A DNA stretch of 64,000 bases from Gordonia namibiensis NBRC 108229 (lineage in GTDB: Bacteria > Actinomycetota > Actinomycetes > Mycobacteriales > Mycobacteriaceae): assembly GCF_000298235.1 (NCBI RefSeq), contig NZ_BAHE01000014.1:1-64000 (forward strand), read 5' to 3'. The notes below the pieces were generated by a model. It made no database searches. It had not been told where the DNA came from and worked only from the letters and a program-made list of their open reading frames with translations. Both the position numbers and the translations under genes were made by a program. This document shows, piece by piece, positions 44,620 to 53,955 of this stretch. The number at the start of each line of letters is the position of its first letter. The stretch's first letter is position 1.

Positions 44620-45045
44620 ATGACCGACAGCAAGCCCGACACCGAGAACCTCGCGAACCTCACCGACGAGGAGTGGAAACAGCGCCTCACCCCGGCCGAG
44701 TACCGGGTACTGCGCCAGGCCGGCACCGAAGCACCCTTCACCGGTGAGTACACCGACACCAAGACGGTCGGTGTCTACCGCTGCCGGGCCTGCGACACGG
44801 AGCTCTTCCGCAGTGAGCAGAAATTCGAATCGCATTGCGGCTGGCCGTCGTTCTTCTCCCCGCTCGCCGGAGACAAGATCATCGAGGTCGAGGACAACTC
44901 GCTCGGCATGAAGCGAGTGGAGGTGCTCTGCGCGAACTGCAAGAGTCACCTGGGCCATGTGTTCGCCGGCGAGGGCTACGACACCCCCACCGACCTGCGC
45001 TACTGCATCAACTCGATCAGCCTGAAGCTCGAGCCGACCGAATGA
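44620..45045 (+). CDS. msrB: peptide-methionine (R)-S-oxide reductase MsrB
   Basis: Repairs methionine-R-sulfoxide in proteins. The 141-residue protein binds zinc through CRAC and CANC pairs and keeps the catalytic Cys in LRYCINSISL, the resolving context HCGWPSFF and the GHVFAGEG segment. The longer reading from 44611 adds three residues and lies over the -10 box. Confidence 0.96.
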   Translation: MTDSKPDTENLANLTDEEWKQRLTPAEYRVLRQAGTEAPFTGEYTDTKTVGVYRCRACDTELFRSEQKFESHCGWPSFFSPLAGDKIIEVEDNSLGMKRVEVLCANCKSHLGHVFAGEGYDTPTDLRYCINSISLKLEPTE

Positions 45046-45082
45046 CGCAGTAGCACAGGGGATTCGAAGGGAGGGATCAGAA

Positions 45083-45553
45083 CTAGCCGTTCTGCTCCTT
45101 CTCTTCCTTCTCCTTCTGTTCCTTCTCTTCCTTTTCCTTCTGCTCGCGCTCTTCCTTCTCCTTCTGCTCGCGCTCTTTCTGCTCCCGCTCTTCCTTCTCC
45201 TTCTGCGCCTTCTCTTCCTTCTCCTTGTCCGGGTCCTTCTCCTCCGGCTGCGGGACCTCGATCTGGTTCTCGTCGACCGGCCCGTCGGTCGGCTCCTCTT
45301 CCGGCGCCGCGACAGCCGGGGTCGTGTCGATCAGCGTGTGCTCGAACGAACCCGGATCGGAGGCCGCGTCGTTGCCGCCACCGCCGTACTCACCGGGCGC
45401 CGTGGAGATGACGTCGGGAGCGCACGGGGCGAGCTTCCCGTTGGGTAGAAGCATCTGGCACGGTTGGGCGTTCGCGGTCGCGACGCCGCCGGCGAGGGCG
45501 GCCGAGAAGACCAGCGCTGCAATGAGGCGGGCCGCGGGGACGATATGGGTCAT
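45083..45553 (-). CDS. small secreted protein with KEKE-rich C-terminal tail
   Basis: A 156-residue exported protein of unknown role. Signal peptide cleaved after ATANA (residue 29); mature N-terminal domain with Cys32 and Cys44 twelve apart (PCQMLLPNGKLAPC), then GGGGNDAASDPGSFEHTLIDTTP, an acidic Pro/Glu linker, and residues about 105-156 consisting almost only of Lys, Glu, Gln and Arg in 6-12-residue repeats, predicted as a charged single helix or coiled coil. AAGGAA precedes the ATG. A truncated paralogue lies next to it (45771). Confidence 0.82.
   Translation of the reverse strand: MTHIVPAARLIAALVFSAALAGGVATANAQPCQMLLPNGKLAPCAPDVISTAPGEYGGGGNDAASDPGSFEHTLIDTTPAVAAPEEEPTDGPVDENQIEVPQPEEKDPDKEKEEKAQKEKEEREQKEREQKEKEEREQKEKEEKEQKEKEEKEQNG
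45088..45240. repeat. polypurine/polypyrimidine repeat coding for the KEKE tail
   Basis: The plus strand is an almost pure run of ctt, ctc, ttc triplets with a roughly 24-30-base unit (CTTCTCCTTCTGCTCGCGCT) recurring three times. Such tracts vary in length by slippage or unequal crossing-over. Confidence 0.75.
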
Positions 45554-45594
45554 CGGGGGGTTCCTTCACGTCGAGTAGAACGTCGTTGTATCCC

Positions 45595-45614
45595 ATGTGA
45601 GACAAAGCTCACGT
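45595..45614. promoter_or_regulatory. inverted repeat upstream of the KEKE protein gene
   Basis: GTGAG-ACAAAG-CTCAC (perfect 5-bp arms, extended with one mismatch to 7) sits about 42 bases before the ATG, where an activator or repressor could act. Its regulator is unknown. Confidence 0.4.
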
Positions 45615-45711
45615 CCAACTCATAACAGAGCCGGCAGGCGATTTGTCCGGTTTTCATCTGTTGGAGTGACATGGGTCGAATGACCAAGTCGCTTGTGCCA
45701 CAACGAATTAG

Positions 45712-45746
45712 ACAAAAGAGGGCACCCGCGGTATCCGCGGGTGCCC
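45712..45746 (-). terminator. terminator after the signal-less paralogue
   Basis: Perfect 12-bp stem GGGCACCCGCGG with loop TAT; on the minus strand it is followed by CTCTTTTGTCT. Confidence 0.88.
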
Positions 45747-45770
45747 TGCCGGGGACGGTCGATCAGACGG

Positions 45771-45998
45771 TCATTTCACGGCCGGCGGCTCACTCTCGAC
45801 CGGCTCCTCTTCCGCGGGTTCCTCCTCGGCGGCCGGCGGAGTGGTATCCACCAGCGTGTGCTCGAATTGCGCCGGCTCGGATGCTGGATCATTGCCGCCA
45901 CCCGGGTCGTCGGGAGAATGCGAGACCACCCCGGGGGCACATGGGGCGAACTGCCCGTTGCCGATGTCGATCAGGCAGCGGATCGGCCCGGTATTCAT
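45771..45998 (-). CDS. truncated paralogue of the KEKE protein, no signal peptide
   Basis: A 75-residue reading frame clearly related to the gene at 45083: Cys8 and Cys20 have the same spacing, followed by APCAPG, GGGNDPASEP and FEHTLVDTTP, then an acidic Pro/Glu tail. There is no signal sequence and a stop codon lies four codons before the ATG; the only ribosome-like site is weak (AGGT). It may be a decayed copy, or expressed without export. It starts just after the hemQ terminator. Confidence 0.6.
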   Translation of the reverse strand: MNTGPIRCLIDIGNGQFAPCAPGVVSHSPDDPGGGNDPASEPAQFEHTLVDTTPPAAEEEPAEEEPVESEPPAVK

Positions 45999-46018
45999 CC
46001 GATGGACCTAACAGAACA

Positions 46019-46047
46019 GGGGCACCCGCGATGGCCGCGGATGCCCC
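46019..46047 (-). terminator. terminator after hemQ
   Basis: GGGGCACCCGCG with CGCGGATGCCCC, a 12-bp stem with one G-T pair and a 5-base loop, 18 bases beyond the hemQ stop. Stem sequence closely resembles the hairpin at 45720-45746. Confidence 0.75.
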
Positions 46048-46064
46048 TGGAGGGTGTTCTGGGG

Positions 46065-46769
46065 TCAGGGAAGCGCGTCGATGAGCGCCGGGACCTCGAC
46101 GCGCGGTCCGGTGAAGAACGGCGTCTCCTCGCGGACGTGCATGCGGGCCTCGGTGGCGCGCAGGTCGCGCATCAGGTCGACGATGCGATGCAGTTCCGGT
46201 GCCTCGAAGGCCAGCAGCCACTCGTAGTCACCGAGCGCGAACGACGACACCGTGTTGGCACGGACATCCTTGTACTCGCGGGCCGCCTTGCCGTGGTCGG
46301 CGAGCATCTTGCGACGCTCCTCGTCGGGCAGCAGGTACCACTCGTAGGACCGCACGAACGGGTAGACGCAGATGTAGTTGCCGGCTTCCTCACCCGCGAG
46401 GAAGGCCGGGATGTGGCTCTTGTTGAACTCCGCGGGCCGGTGCAACGCAACGTTGCTCCACACCGGGTTGCAGGCGCGACCGAGGACGGTCTCGCGACGG
46501 AACTTCGCGTAGGCGGCCTGGATGGACTCGACGTCGGCGGCATGCCACCAGATCATGAAATCGGCGTCGGCGCGGAGACCCGACACGTCGTACACGCCGC
46601 GGACCACGACGCCGCTGTCCTCGAGGGACTTGAAGAAGTCGGCGGCATCCGACTTGGCCTGGTCCCGGTCGGTGCCGAGTTCGCCGGGGCGAACGGCGAA
46701 CACCGAGAACATCAGGTAACGGATCGTGGAGTTGAGTTCTGCGTAATCCAAGCGGGCCATGTCTGACAT
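46065..46769 (-). CDS. hemQ: coproheme decarboxylase HemQ (ChdC)
   Basis: Final step of the coproporphyrin-dependent haem pathway of Gram-positive bacteria: decarboxylates coproheme to haem b. The 234-residue chlorite-dismutase-fold protein has [20 protein letters not shown], the proximal His in [10 protein letters not shown] and the [13 protein letters not shown] core. ATG at 46769 (MSDMARL); a second ATG three codons later is possible. Operon hemE-hemY-hemQ, order as Rv2678c-Rv2677c-Rv2676c. Confidence 0.94.
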   Translation of the reverse strand: MSDMARLDYAELNSTIRYLMFSVFAVRPGELGTDRDQAKSDAADFFKSLEDSGVVVRGVYDVSGLRADADFMIWWHAADVESIQAAYAKFRRETVLGRACNPVWSNVALHRPAEFNKSHIPAFLAGEEAGNYICVYPFVRSYEWYLLPDEERRKMLADHGKAAREYKDVRANTVSSFALGDYEWLLAFEAPELHRIVDLMRDLRATEARMHVREETPFFTGPRVEVPALIDALP

Positions 46770-46798
46770 GGTGCCACCGTGTCCGGCGGGACGAACAG

Positions 46799-48208
46799 TC
46801 AGGTCAGGTCGGTCAGCAGCGCCGACACGGCGCGTCCGGCCTGGCCGATGCAGGCCGGGACCCCGACGCCCGCATACGACGACCCGGCGAGCGCCAGACG
46901 ACGCGGCCGGGACGCAGCGACCTGCGCCATCGTGGCGAGATGTCCTGGTCCGTAGACGGGCAGGCCGTTCGTCCAGCGCTGCACATAGGTGTCGACGACG
47001 TTCGGCGACACGGGTGCCACGCCGGCGGCCCGGCACACCTCGTCCAGATCCTCGAGGGCCTCGGTCCGCAGCCGGTCGTCGACGCCCGGTTCGTCGTCGA
47101 CGCTCGGTACCGGGGCGCCGTACCGGCCGAACGACGCCCGCACCGAGACCGGCGCGTCGTCGTGCGACAGATGTCCCCACTTCTGCGAACTGAGGGTGAA
47201 TGCCTTGGCGCGCAGGCTCTCTCCGGTTCCGACGAGGACCCCGGAGTGATCGGGCACGGGCGTGCCGGGGGCGAGCGCGATCGACACCACCACTGACGAC
47301 GCACCTCGGACCGCGCGCAGCGGGGCGGAGAAGTCGGGCAGAGCCCGCCGCAGGATGTGGCCCGCATTCCAGGCGGGGATCGCGAGGATGACCCCGTCGT
47401 AGTCCCGGGAGTCCTCGCGGGCTCTACCGCCGACATGCAGGGTCCAGCCGTCCGTCGTGGGCTCTAGGTCCCGGACATACGCGCTGAGCTCGGGTTCGAC
47501 GGCCGCGGCGGACCTGAGTGCGTCGAGCAGCACCCGGTAGCCACCGACGAGGGTGCCGAAAACAGGCCCCGAACCCGTGGCGTCGGCGACGAGACCGGAG
47601 ACGGCCGCAGTCAGGTTGGGCGCACCGGCATCGAGTCGTGCCGCGAGCGCGGGGAGCGCCTCACGCAGACCGATGTCTCCGGCGAGGCTCGAGTAGACAC
47701 CGCCCAGCATCGGGTCGACGCTGCGGGCGACCACAGACGGGCCGAAACGGTCGGCGACGAGGTCCCCGACCGACGGGTCCGCGGAGGAGTCCCAACGCCA
47801 GGGACGCTGCGTCTCGGCGCGGAGGAGTTCGAGGTCGGCGGGGTCGGCGAGATCGGCGACCGCATCAGGGATCGCGGGGATACCCATGAGCGCGGGGGCC
47901 GGCAGTGGGTGCAGGCGGCCCCCGGACCACACGGACGGGCGTCGGCCGGTCGGTGACACGACCCGGTCCCCCAGGCCTAGTTCGTTGACCAGGCCCAGCG
48001 CTTCGGGTCGTCGGACGATGAACGCCTCGGCCCCGACATCGACGGACTGGCCGCCGACCGTCGTGGTGTGCAGCACACCCCCGAGCCGTTCCCCGGCTTC
48101 GAGCACGTCGATCTGCGCGTCGGCGCCGAGCGCGCCACGCAGCCGGTACGCGGCTGTCAGGCCGGAGACACCTCCGCCGACGACCGCGATCCGGAGCCGA
48201 GCACCCAT
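46799..48208 (-). CDS. hemY: coproporphyrinogen III oxidase / protoporphyrinogen oxidase (HemY type)
   Basis: FAD enzyme oxidising the porphyrinogen ring with O2; in this lineage it is expected to act on coproporphyrinogen III (CgoX) since HemQ is present. The 469-residue protein has the N-terminal FAD motif [15 protein letters not shown], the [12 protein letters not shown] segment and the C-terminal [19 protein letters not shown]. Start ATG overlaps the hemE stop by one base. Confidence 0.93.
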   Translation of the reverse strand: MGARLRIAVVGGGVSGLTAAYRLRGALGADAQIDVLEAGERLGGVLHTTTVGGQSVDVGAEAFIVRRPEALGLVNELGLGDRVVSPTGRRPSVWSGGRLHPLPAPALMGIPAIPDAVADLADPADLELLRAETQRPWRWDSSADPSVGDLVADRFGPSVVARSVDPMLGGVYSSLAGDIGLREALPALAARLDAGAPNLTAAVSGLVADATGSGPVFGTLVGGYRVLLDALRSAAAVEPELSAYVRDLEPTTDGWTLHVGGRAREDSRDYDGVILAIPAWNAGHILRRALPDFSAPLRAVRGASSVVVSIALAPGTPVPDHSGVLVGTGESLRAKAFTLSSQKWGHLSHDDAPVSVRASFGRYGAPVPSVDDEPGVDDRLRTEALEDLDEVCRAAGVAPVSPNVVDTYVQRWTNGLPVYGPGHLATMAQVAASRPRRLALAGSSYAGVGVPACIGQAGRAVSALLTDLT

Positions 48209-49269
48209 CAGAGGCTGTGGATCAGTTCGACGGCGCGGGTGAGGACGTCCGGGTCGGTGCCCGGCAGGACCCCGTGACCGAGGTTGAAGATGTGGCCGAT
48301 GGCGCCGGCCGCGATCGCCCGGTCGCCGTCGGCGACCACACGGCGGATCTCGCTGTCCACGACCTCCGGTCCCGCGAAGAGCAGGGTCGGGTCGAGGTTG
48401 CCCTGGACGGCCTTGCCCGGGCCGACGCGGCGGACGGCCTCGTCGAGCGGCACCCGCCAGTCGACCCCGATGACGTCGGCCCCGACATGGGCCATGGGAG
48501 CCAGCAGTTCGCCGGTGCCCACGCCGAAATGGATGCGCGGGACGCCGTAGCCGGCGACCTCGGCGAGGACGCGTGCGCTGTGCGGCGCCACGAAACGCTG
48601 GTAGTCGGCGGCCGCGAGCATGCCGGCCCAGGAATCGAACAGCTGGATTGCGTCGACACCGGCGTCGAGCTGGACCTTCAGGAAAGCGATGGTGATGTCG
48701 GCCAGGCGGGCCATCAGCTCGGCCCAGGTCTCCGGGTCGCCGTGCATCATCGCCTTGGTGCGCTCGTAGTTGCGGCTCGGCCCGCCCTCGATGAGATACG
48801 ACGCGAGGGTGAACGGCGCGCCGGCGAAACCGATCAGCGCGGTGTCACCGAGTTCGGCGAGCAGCAGTTCGATGGCGCGGGAGATCGCGCCGACCGCGGC
48901 GGGTTCGAGGCGCGGGATGCGGGCGACGGCGTCGGCCGACCGCACGGGTTCGGCGATCACCGGACCGGTGCCCGCGACGATGTCGAGGTCGATCCCGGCG
49001 GCCTTCAGCGGGACGACGATGTCGGAGAACAGGATCGCGGCGTCGACGTCGTGGCGGCGCACCGGCTGCATGGTGATCTCACACACCAGCTCGGCGTCGA
49101 AGCAGGATTCGAGCATGCCGTGGTTCGCACGGATCGCGCGGTACTCGGGCAGCGACCGGCCCGCCTGCCGCATGAACCACACCGGACGGCGCGAAGGGGT
49201 CCCACCCGTGGCCGCGGCGACGAGCGGCAGGTGCGACCGATGGACCCGTGTACCAGTTACGTTCGACAT
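48208..49269 (-). CDS. hemE: uroporphyrinogen decarboxylase
   Basis: Decarboxylates the four acetates of uroporphyrinogen III to give coproporphyrinogen III, feeding HemY. The 353-residue TIM barrel carries the signature [17 protein letters not shown], the catalytic Asp in [10 protein letters not shown] and [21 protein letters not shown] at 49272 one codon upstream is an equal alternative start. Divergent from the DUF3000 gene. Confidence 0.95.
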   Translation of the reverse strand: MSNVTGTRVHRSHLPLVAAATGGTPSRRPVWFMRQAGRSLPEYRAIRANHGMLESCFDAELVCEITMQPVRRHDVDAAILFSDIVVPLKAAGIDLDIVAGTGPVIAEPVRSADAVARIPRLEPAAVGAISRAIELLLAELGDTALIGFAGAPFTLASYLIEGGPSRNYERTKAMMHGDPETWAELMARLADITIAFLKVQLDAGVDAIQLFDSWAGMLAAADYQRFVAPHSARVLAEVAGYGVPRIHFGVGTGELLAPMAHVGADVIGVDWRVPLDEAVRRVGPGKAVQGNLDPTLLFAGPEVVDSEIRRVVADGDRAIAAGAIGHIFNLGHGVLPGTDPDVLTRAVELIHSL

Positions 49270-49400
49270 CACCGCTTACTCTGCCATGTTCGGCGATCTG
49301 ACCTGCCCCGGCCTGCCCGGTTCGACACTTCCGGGTCCGCGTCCCCATTTCTGGGGCCGGTGACTCGGCGCGCCTCCGCCGCTGCCAGGCACGACACACC

Positions 49401-49406
49401 TACGGT
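49401..49406 (+). promoter_or_regulatory. -10 box TACGGT of the DUF3000 gene (leaderless)
   Basis: TACGGT ends 6 bases before the GTG at 49413; no ribosome site. Confidence 0.45.
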
Positions 49407-49412
49407 CGAACG

Positions 49413-50048
49413 GTGACTTCCTCGGGAGCTCCGGACGAGCCTGCTGATTTCCGCGCGGCGGTGGAGTCGCTGCACGCTGCCCGCGTCCGCCGTGAGATCG
49501 AGGTCGGACCCATCCGCCCGCCACAGCGGCTCGCGCCGTACAGCTATGCGGTCGGCGCCGAGGTGCGCCCGCCGGACGACCCCGACGTCATCCCCGCCGA
49601 TTCTCAGGGCACCGCGTTCGGACGACTCATCCTGCTGTACGACCCGGCCGGCCAGGACGCCTGGAACGGCACGATCCGCCTCGTCGCCTACCTCCAGGCC
49701 GAGGTCGAGGCCGCGCTGGCGATGGATCCGTTGCTGCCCGAGGTCGCCTGGAGCTGGCTGTCCGACGCCCTCGGCGTGCCGGTCGGCGAGAGCAGCACCC
49801 CCTCCTCTTCCAACGGCACCGCACACCGCATCGAGGTGACCGCACTCGGCGGCACCGTCACGTCGACGACGTCGGTGCGCTACGGCGACATCGCCGGACC
49901 CCCGCGCGCCCACCAGCTCGAGGTCCGGGCGTCGTGGACCGCACTGACCGCCGAGGGGCTCAACGGCCATCTCGAGGCGTTCTGTGAGGTCCTGGCGTCG
50001 GCTGCCGGTCTTCCGCCGGCAGGCGTGACCCAACTCGGCCCGACGTGA
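49413..50048 (+). CDS. DUF3000 family protein
   Basis: A 211-residue soluble protein of unknown function, found next to RNase D throughout actinobacteria (Rv2680). Segments seen: FRAAVESLHAARVRREIEV, GRLILLYDPAGQDAWNG and AEVEAALAMDPLLPEVAWSW. Its stop overlaps the RNase D start by 4 bases, so the two are made together; role in RNA processing is only a guess from that. Confidence 0.85.
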   Translation: MTSSGAPDEPADFRAAVESLHAARVRREIEVGPIRPPQRLAPYSYAVGAEVRPPDDPDVIPADSQGTAFGRLILLYDPAGQDAWNGTIRLVAYLQAEVEAALAMDPLLPEVAWSWLSDALGVPVGESSTPSSSNGTAHRIEVTALGGTVTSTTSVRYGDIAGPPRAHQLEVRASWTALTAEGLNGHLEAFCEVLASAAGLPPAGVTQLGPT

Positions 50049-51334
50049 GCGCCGTGGACACACCACCCGACAGCACAGCCGAGAACAAAGCACCCGAGGA
50101 CGAGGTCCCCGAGGTCGAGCCGCTGCTCGCCCCCGCCGGGGGTGTCCCGCCGGTGCTGTCGACCGCGGCGGAGTTCGCCGACGCCGCAGAAGCACTCGCG
50201 GCCGGCGAGGGCCCCATCGCCGTCGACACCGAACGCGCCTCGGGCTATCGCTACTCCCAGCGTGCCTATCTGATCCAGATCAAACGACGCGGCTCCGGCA
50301 GCTTCCTGCTCGACCCGATCGCCGATCCCGAGGCGCTCGCTCCCGTGATCGATGCGCTGCGCGGGCCCGAATGGGTGCTGCACGCCGCCGACCAGGATCT
50401 TCCCTGCCTACGCGAACTCGGCTTCGAATGCGTCGAGCTGTACGACACCGAGCTCGCCGGACGTCTGCTCGGCCTGGCGAAGGTGAACCTCGCCGCGATG
50501 GTCGCCCAGTTCCTCGGTCTCGGCCTGCTCAAGGGTCATGGTGCGGCGGACTGGTCACGGCGGCCGCTCCCCGACGACTGGTTGAACTACGCCGCGCTCG
50601 ACGTCGAGGTGCTCGTCGAACTCCGGGACGCGATGGACGCGGCACTGGCCGAGTCCGGCAAGGACGGCTGGGCCCGCGAGGAATTCGCCTACGTCCTGGC
50701 GCGCCCGCCGGCGCCGCCGCGCACCGACCGCTGGCGCAAGACCTCCAACATCCACACCGTGAAGTCGGCTCGTGCACTGGCCGCGGTCCGCGAATTGTGG
50801 ACTGCACGTGAGGAATTGGCGGAGCGTCGGGATGTGGCCCCGGGCCGCGTACTACCCGACACCGCGATCGTCAACGCCGCAACCGTCGATCCGAAATCGA
50901 ACAACGAACTCACCCGCCTGCCGATCTTCGGCGGCCCCCGCCAGCGTCGGCAGGCCGGGATCTGGCTGAGCGCCCTGCAGCGGGCCCGCGAGCTCCCCGA
51001 CAGCGAACTGCCGGCCCGCAAGACCAATGGCCCCGGGTTACCCCCGGTGAGCCGCTGGGAGCAGCGCAACCCGGAGGCCGCGGCGCGGATGCAGAAGGTC
51101 CGCCCCGCGCTCAAAGAGGTCGCCGAGAGCCACACCCTCCCCGTGGAGAACCTCCTCGCCCCGGACGTCGTCCGCCAGCTGTGCTGGGACGGACTGAACG
51201 GGCCGGTCACCGCCGAGGCCGTGGACGCCCACCTCTCCGCCGCCGGGGCACGTCCGTGGCAGCGGCGGCTCAGCGTCGACGCGTTGACCGAGGCGCTGGG
51301 CGAGGTCGGCACCGAGACGACATCGTCGGAGTAG
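50045..51334 (+). CDS. rnd: ribonuclease D
   Basis: 3'-5' exoribonuclease for tRNA maturation and RNA turnover. The 429-residue protein has the DEDD exonuclease domain with Asp61 and Glu63 in AVDTERAS, Asp in HAADQDLPCLREL and the tyrosine-type motif NYAALDVEVLVEL, then an HRDC domain (about 220-300) and a second HRDC-like C-terminal half. GTG overlaps DUF3000. Confidence 0.92.
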   Translation: MSAVDTPPDSTAENKAPEDEVPEVEPLLAPAGGVPPVLSTAAEFADAAEALAAGEGPIAVDTERASGYRYSQRAYLIQIKRRGSGSFLLDPIADPEALAPVIDALRGPEWVLHAADQDLPCLRELGFECVELYDTELAGRLLGLAKVNLAAMVAQFLGLGLLKGHGAADWSRRPLPDDWLNYAALDVEVLVELRDAMDAALAESGKDGWAREEFAYVLARPPAPPRTDRWRKTSNIHTVKSARALAAVRELWTAREELAERRDVAPGRVLPDTAIVNAATVDPKSNNELTRLPIFGGPRQRRQAGIWLSALQRARELPDSELPARKTNGPGLPPVSRWEQRNPEAAARMQKVRPALKEVAESHTLPVENLLAPDVVRQLCWDGLNGPVTAEAVDAHLSAAGARPWQRRLSVDALTEALGEVGTETTSSE

Positions 51335-51396
51335 CCCCGCTCCGAGTTGGGTAAGAGACCTTCCGACAGGCACGACCACACGGAATGGAGCACTCA

Positions 51397-51825
51397 GTGG
51401 CCACAGTCTCCGTCGGCATCGACTCGGACCTCGACCCGGGCGCGGCCTGGGCACTCGCCAGCAACCTCTCGCGGTTCGACGAGTGGATGACGATCTTCGG
51501 TGGGTGGAAGTCCCCGGTCCCCGACACGATCACCGAGGGCACGAAGGTCTCGTCCCTGATCAAGGTGAAGGGGTTCCGCAACGTCATCCACTGGGCCGTC
51601 ACCGATTACGACGAGCCGCGGATGATCGCGCTGTCCGGGACGGGCCGCGGCGGGATCAACATCGACCTCGCCATGAAGGTCGACGAGATCGTCGACGGCT
51701 CACACTTCGACCTGGCCGCCGAGATCTCCGGCGGCCTGCTCAACGGACCCGTCGGACGCCTTGTCGCCAAGGTGCTGGAATCCGATGTGCACAAGTCGAT
51801 CTCGAACCTCGCCAACCTGCGCTGA
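51397..51825 (+). CDS. SRPBCC (START-like) family protein
   Basis: A 142-residue ligand-binding-fold protein of the polyketide cyclase/dehydrase-like group. Seen: PGAAWALASNLSRFDEWMTIF at the start, a beta-strand core and an amphipathic C-terminal helix (NGPVGRLVAKVLESDVHKSI). The GTG at 51397 is preferred because GGAG lies 6 bases upstream; an ATG at 51385 lacks one. Lone gene between RNase D and dxs; it may bind a lipid or mycolate-type ligand, function unknown. Confidence 0.78.
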   Translation: MATVSVGIDSDLDPGAAWALASNLSRFDEWMTIFGGWKSPVPDTITEGTKVSSLIKVKGFRNVIHWAVTDYDEPRMIALSGTGRGGINIDLAMKVDEIVDGSHFDLAAEISGGLLNGPVGRLVAKVLESDVHKSISNLANLR

Positions 51826-51832
51826 GCGCGAA

Positions 51833-51864
51833 AGGGTCGGCGCCTGTCGTCGGGCGCCGACCCT
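51833..51864. terminator. two-way terminator between the SRPBCC gene and dxs
   Basis: AGGGTCGGCGCC with its perfect complement around an 8-base loop, between the convergent stops at 51825 and 51871. Confidence 0.8.
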
Positions 51865-51870
51865 CCGGCG

Positions 51871-53829
51871 TCAGTCCTCGGCGCGGCTCTGCGCGGGGTC
51901 CGCGGGATTCTCGATGTGGCGTTCCAGCGCCGGACCGGCCTGCATGCCCGACACCGTCGCGGTGATCGAGCGGGCGAGGTCCTGCGCGGTCAGACCGAGG
52001 TCGCCGAGAATCTCTCCGCGCGAGGCATGTTCGATGAACGCCTGCGGAATGCCCTTGATCTGCACCGGAACGGCCACCTCGGCCGCCGAGAGCGCCCCGG
52101 CGACAGCCGATCCCACGCCGCCGCTGACGCAGCCGTCCTCGAGGGTGACGACCAGGCGGTGACGACGCGCGACCTCGACCACCGAGGTCGGCACCGGCAG
52201 CACCCAGCGGGGGTCGACGACCGTGGCGCCGATGCCCTGTTGCGCAAGGCGTTCGGCGGTGTCGACGGCGAGGCTGCAGAAGGCGCCGACCGCGACGATG
52301 AGCACGTCACCGGACACCGGGCCGAGGTCGCGATCGCCGCGGTGCAGCACGTCGACCCCGTCGTCGAGTCGGTCGACCGCGCGGATGTCCTCGGGCACAG
52401 CCCCTTTGGAGAAGCGCAGGGCGGTCGGACCGTCGTCGATGCCGAGCGCCTCGTCGAACTCCTCGCGCAACCGGACCGCGTCCCGCGGTGCGGCGACCCG
52501 GAGACCGGGGACCATCGCCATGAGGGACAGGTCCCACATGCCGTGGTGACTGGGGCCGTCCGGCCCGGTGATGCCCGACCGGTCCAGGACGAGGGTCACC
52601 GGCTGCTTCAACAGCGCGACGTCCATCAGGAGCTGGTCGAAGGCGCGATTGAGGAAGGTCGAATAGATGGCGACGACCGGGTGCAGTCCGCCGAGTGCGA
52701 GGCCGGCCGCCGAGGTCATCGCATGCTGTTCGGCGATGCCGACGTCGAACATGCGGTCCGGGTAGCGCTCACCGAACGGCGTGAGTCCCGTGGGGCCGGG
52801 CATGGCCGCGGTGATCGCGACGACGTCGGGGCGGTTGGCGCCGGCGTCGAGCAGCGCGGCCGAGAAGACCTTCGTCCAGTCCTGCGGTGCGACGCTGGTG
52901 GGCCGCCCGGTCACGGGGTCGATGATGCCGGTGGCGTGCATCTGGTCGGCGACATGGTTCTCGGCGTGGGCATACCCCATGCCCTTGCGCGTGACGGTGT
53001 GCACGATGACCGGTCCGCCGAAGTCGCGGGCGTGCCGCAGGGCCGACTCGACGGCGTTGATGTCGTGACCGTCGACGGGGCCGACGTATTTCAGACCGAG
53101 GTCGGTGAACATCGCCTGGGGTGCCAGCAGGTCCTTGAGACCGCTCTTCATGCCGTGGAGGACCGCGTAGGCGGGTTCGCCGACCACGGGCACCTGCTTG
53201 ACGACGCGGCGACTCTCGTCGAGGAACTTCTCGTAGCCGGGCTGCAGACGCAGACCGGACAGGTGGCTGGCGAGACCGCCGATGGTCGGGGCGTAGGACC
53301 GGCCGTTGTCGTTCACGACGATGACCACGGGCCGGTTGCAAGCGGCGATGTTGTTGATCGCCTCCCAGCACATGCCGCCGGTGAGGGCACCGTCGCCGAC
53401 CACCGCGACCACGGTGCGGTCGTTCTGGCCGGTCAGCTCGAAGGATTTGGCCAGTCCGTCGGCGTAGGACAGGGCAGCCGAGGCGTGCGAGGACTCGACC
53501 CAGTCGTGTTCGGATTCGGCGCGCTCCTGGTAGCCGGTGAGGCCGCCGCGCTGGCGCAGGTGATCGAAGCCGTCTTTGCGGCCGGTCACGATCTTGTGGA
53601 CGTAGCACTGGTGGCCGGTGTCGAAGAGGATCGGATCGTGCGGCGAGTCGAAGACACGGTGGATTCCGAGGGTCAGTTCGACCACACCGAGATTGGGTCC
53701 GAGATGACCGCCGGTCGCCGCCACCTTCTCGATCAGGAACGTCCGGATCTCGGAGGCGAGCGTCTCCATCTCGGCCTCCGACAGAGACCGCAGATCGGCC
53801 GGCGAGTTGATCCGGTCGAGCACAACCAT
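51871..53829 (-). CDS. dxs: 1-deoxy-D-xylulose-5-phosphate synthase
   Basis: First enzyme of the MEP isoprenoid pathway: condenses pyruvate and glyceraldehyde 3-phosphate. The 652-residue thiamine-diphosphate enzyme has the motif [15 protein letters not shown], the transketolase Glu in [15 protein letters not shown] and a C-terminal transketolase domain. ATG at 53829 is chosen because GGAGGAAACG is directly upstream; the 53844 start would read through it. Confidence 0.95.
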   Translation of the reverse strand: MVVLDRINSPADLRSLSEAEMETLASEIRTFLIEKVAATGGHLGPNLGVVELTLGIHRVFDSPHDPILFDTGHQCYVHKIVTGRKDGFDHLRQRGGLTGYQERAESEHDWVESSHASAALSYADGLAKSFELTGQNDRTVVAVVGDGALTGGMCWEAINNIAACNRPVVIVVNDNGRSYAPTIGGLASHLSGLRLQPGYEKFLDESRRVVKQVPVVGEPAYAVLHGMKSGLKDLLAPQAMFTDLGLKYVGPVDGHDINAVESALRHARDFGGPVIVHTVTRKGMGYAHAENHVADQMHATGIIDPVTGRPTSVAPQDWTKVFSAALLDAGANRPDVVAITAAMPGPTGLTPFGERYPDRMFDVGIAEQHAMTSAAGLALGGLHPVVAIYSTFLNRAFDQLLMDVALLKQPVTLVLDRSGITGPDGPSHHGMWDLSLMAMVPGLRVAAPRDAVRLREEFDEALGIDDGPTALRFSKGAVPEDIRAVDRLDDGVDVLHRGDRDLGPVSGDVLIVAVGAFCSLAVDTAERLAQQGIGATVVDPRWVLPVPTSVVEVARRHRLVVTLEDGCVSGGVGSAVAGALSAAEVAVPVQIKGIPQAFIEHASRGEILGDLGLTAQDLARSITATVSGMQAGPALERHIENPADPAQSRAED

Positions 53830-53955
53830 CGTTTCCTCCATCACGTGACGCCCCGGGGAACCCGGTCCACATTTCCGGGAGAAAACCCCCGGCTCATAAC
53901 CCGTCAGTCTACGGAAGCATTCGGTACGACCATGCCCCGCGGATGGTCGACGTCC

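Noticed and set aside
45088..45240. CRISPR-like repetition
   Set aside because: Units are in-frame coding triplets of a charged protein tail with no spacers.
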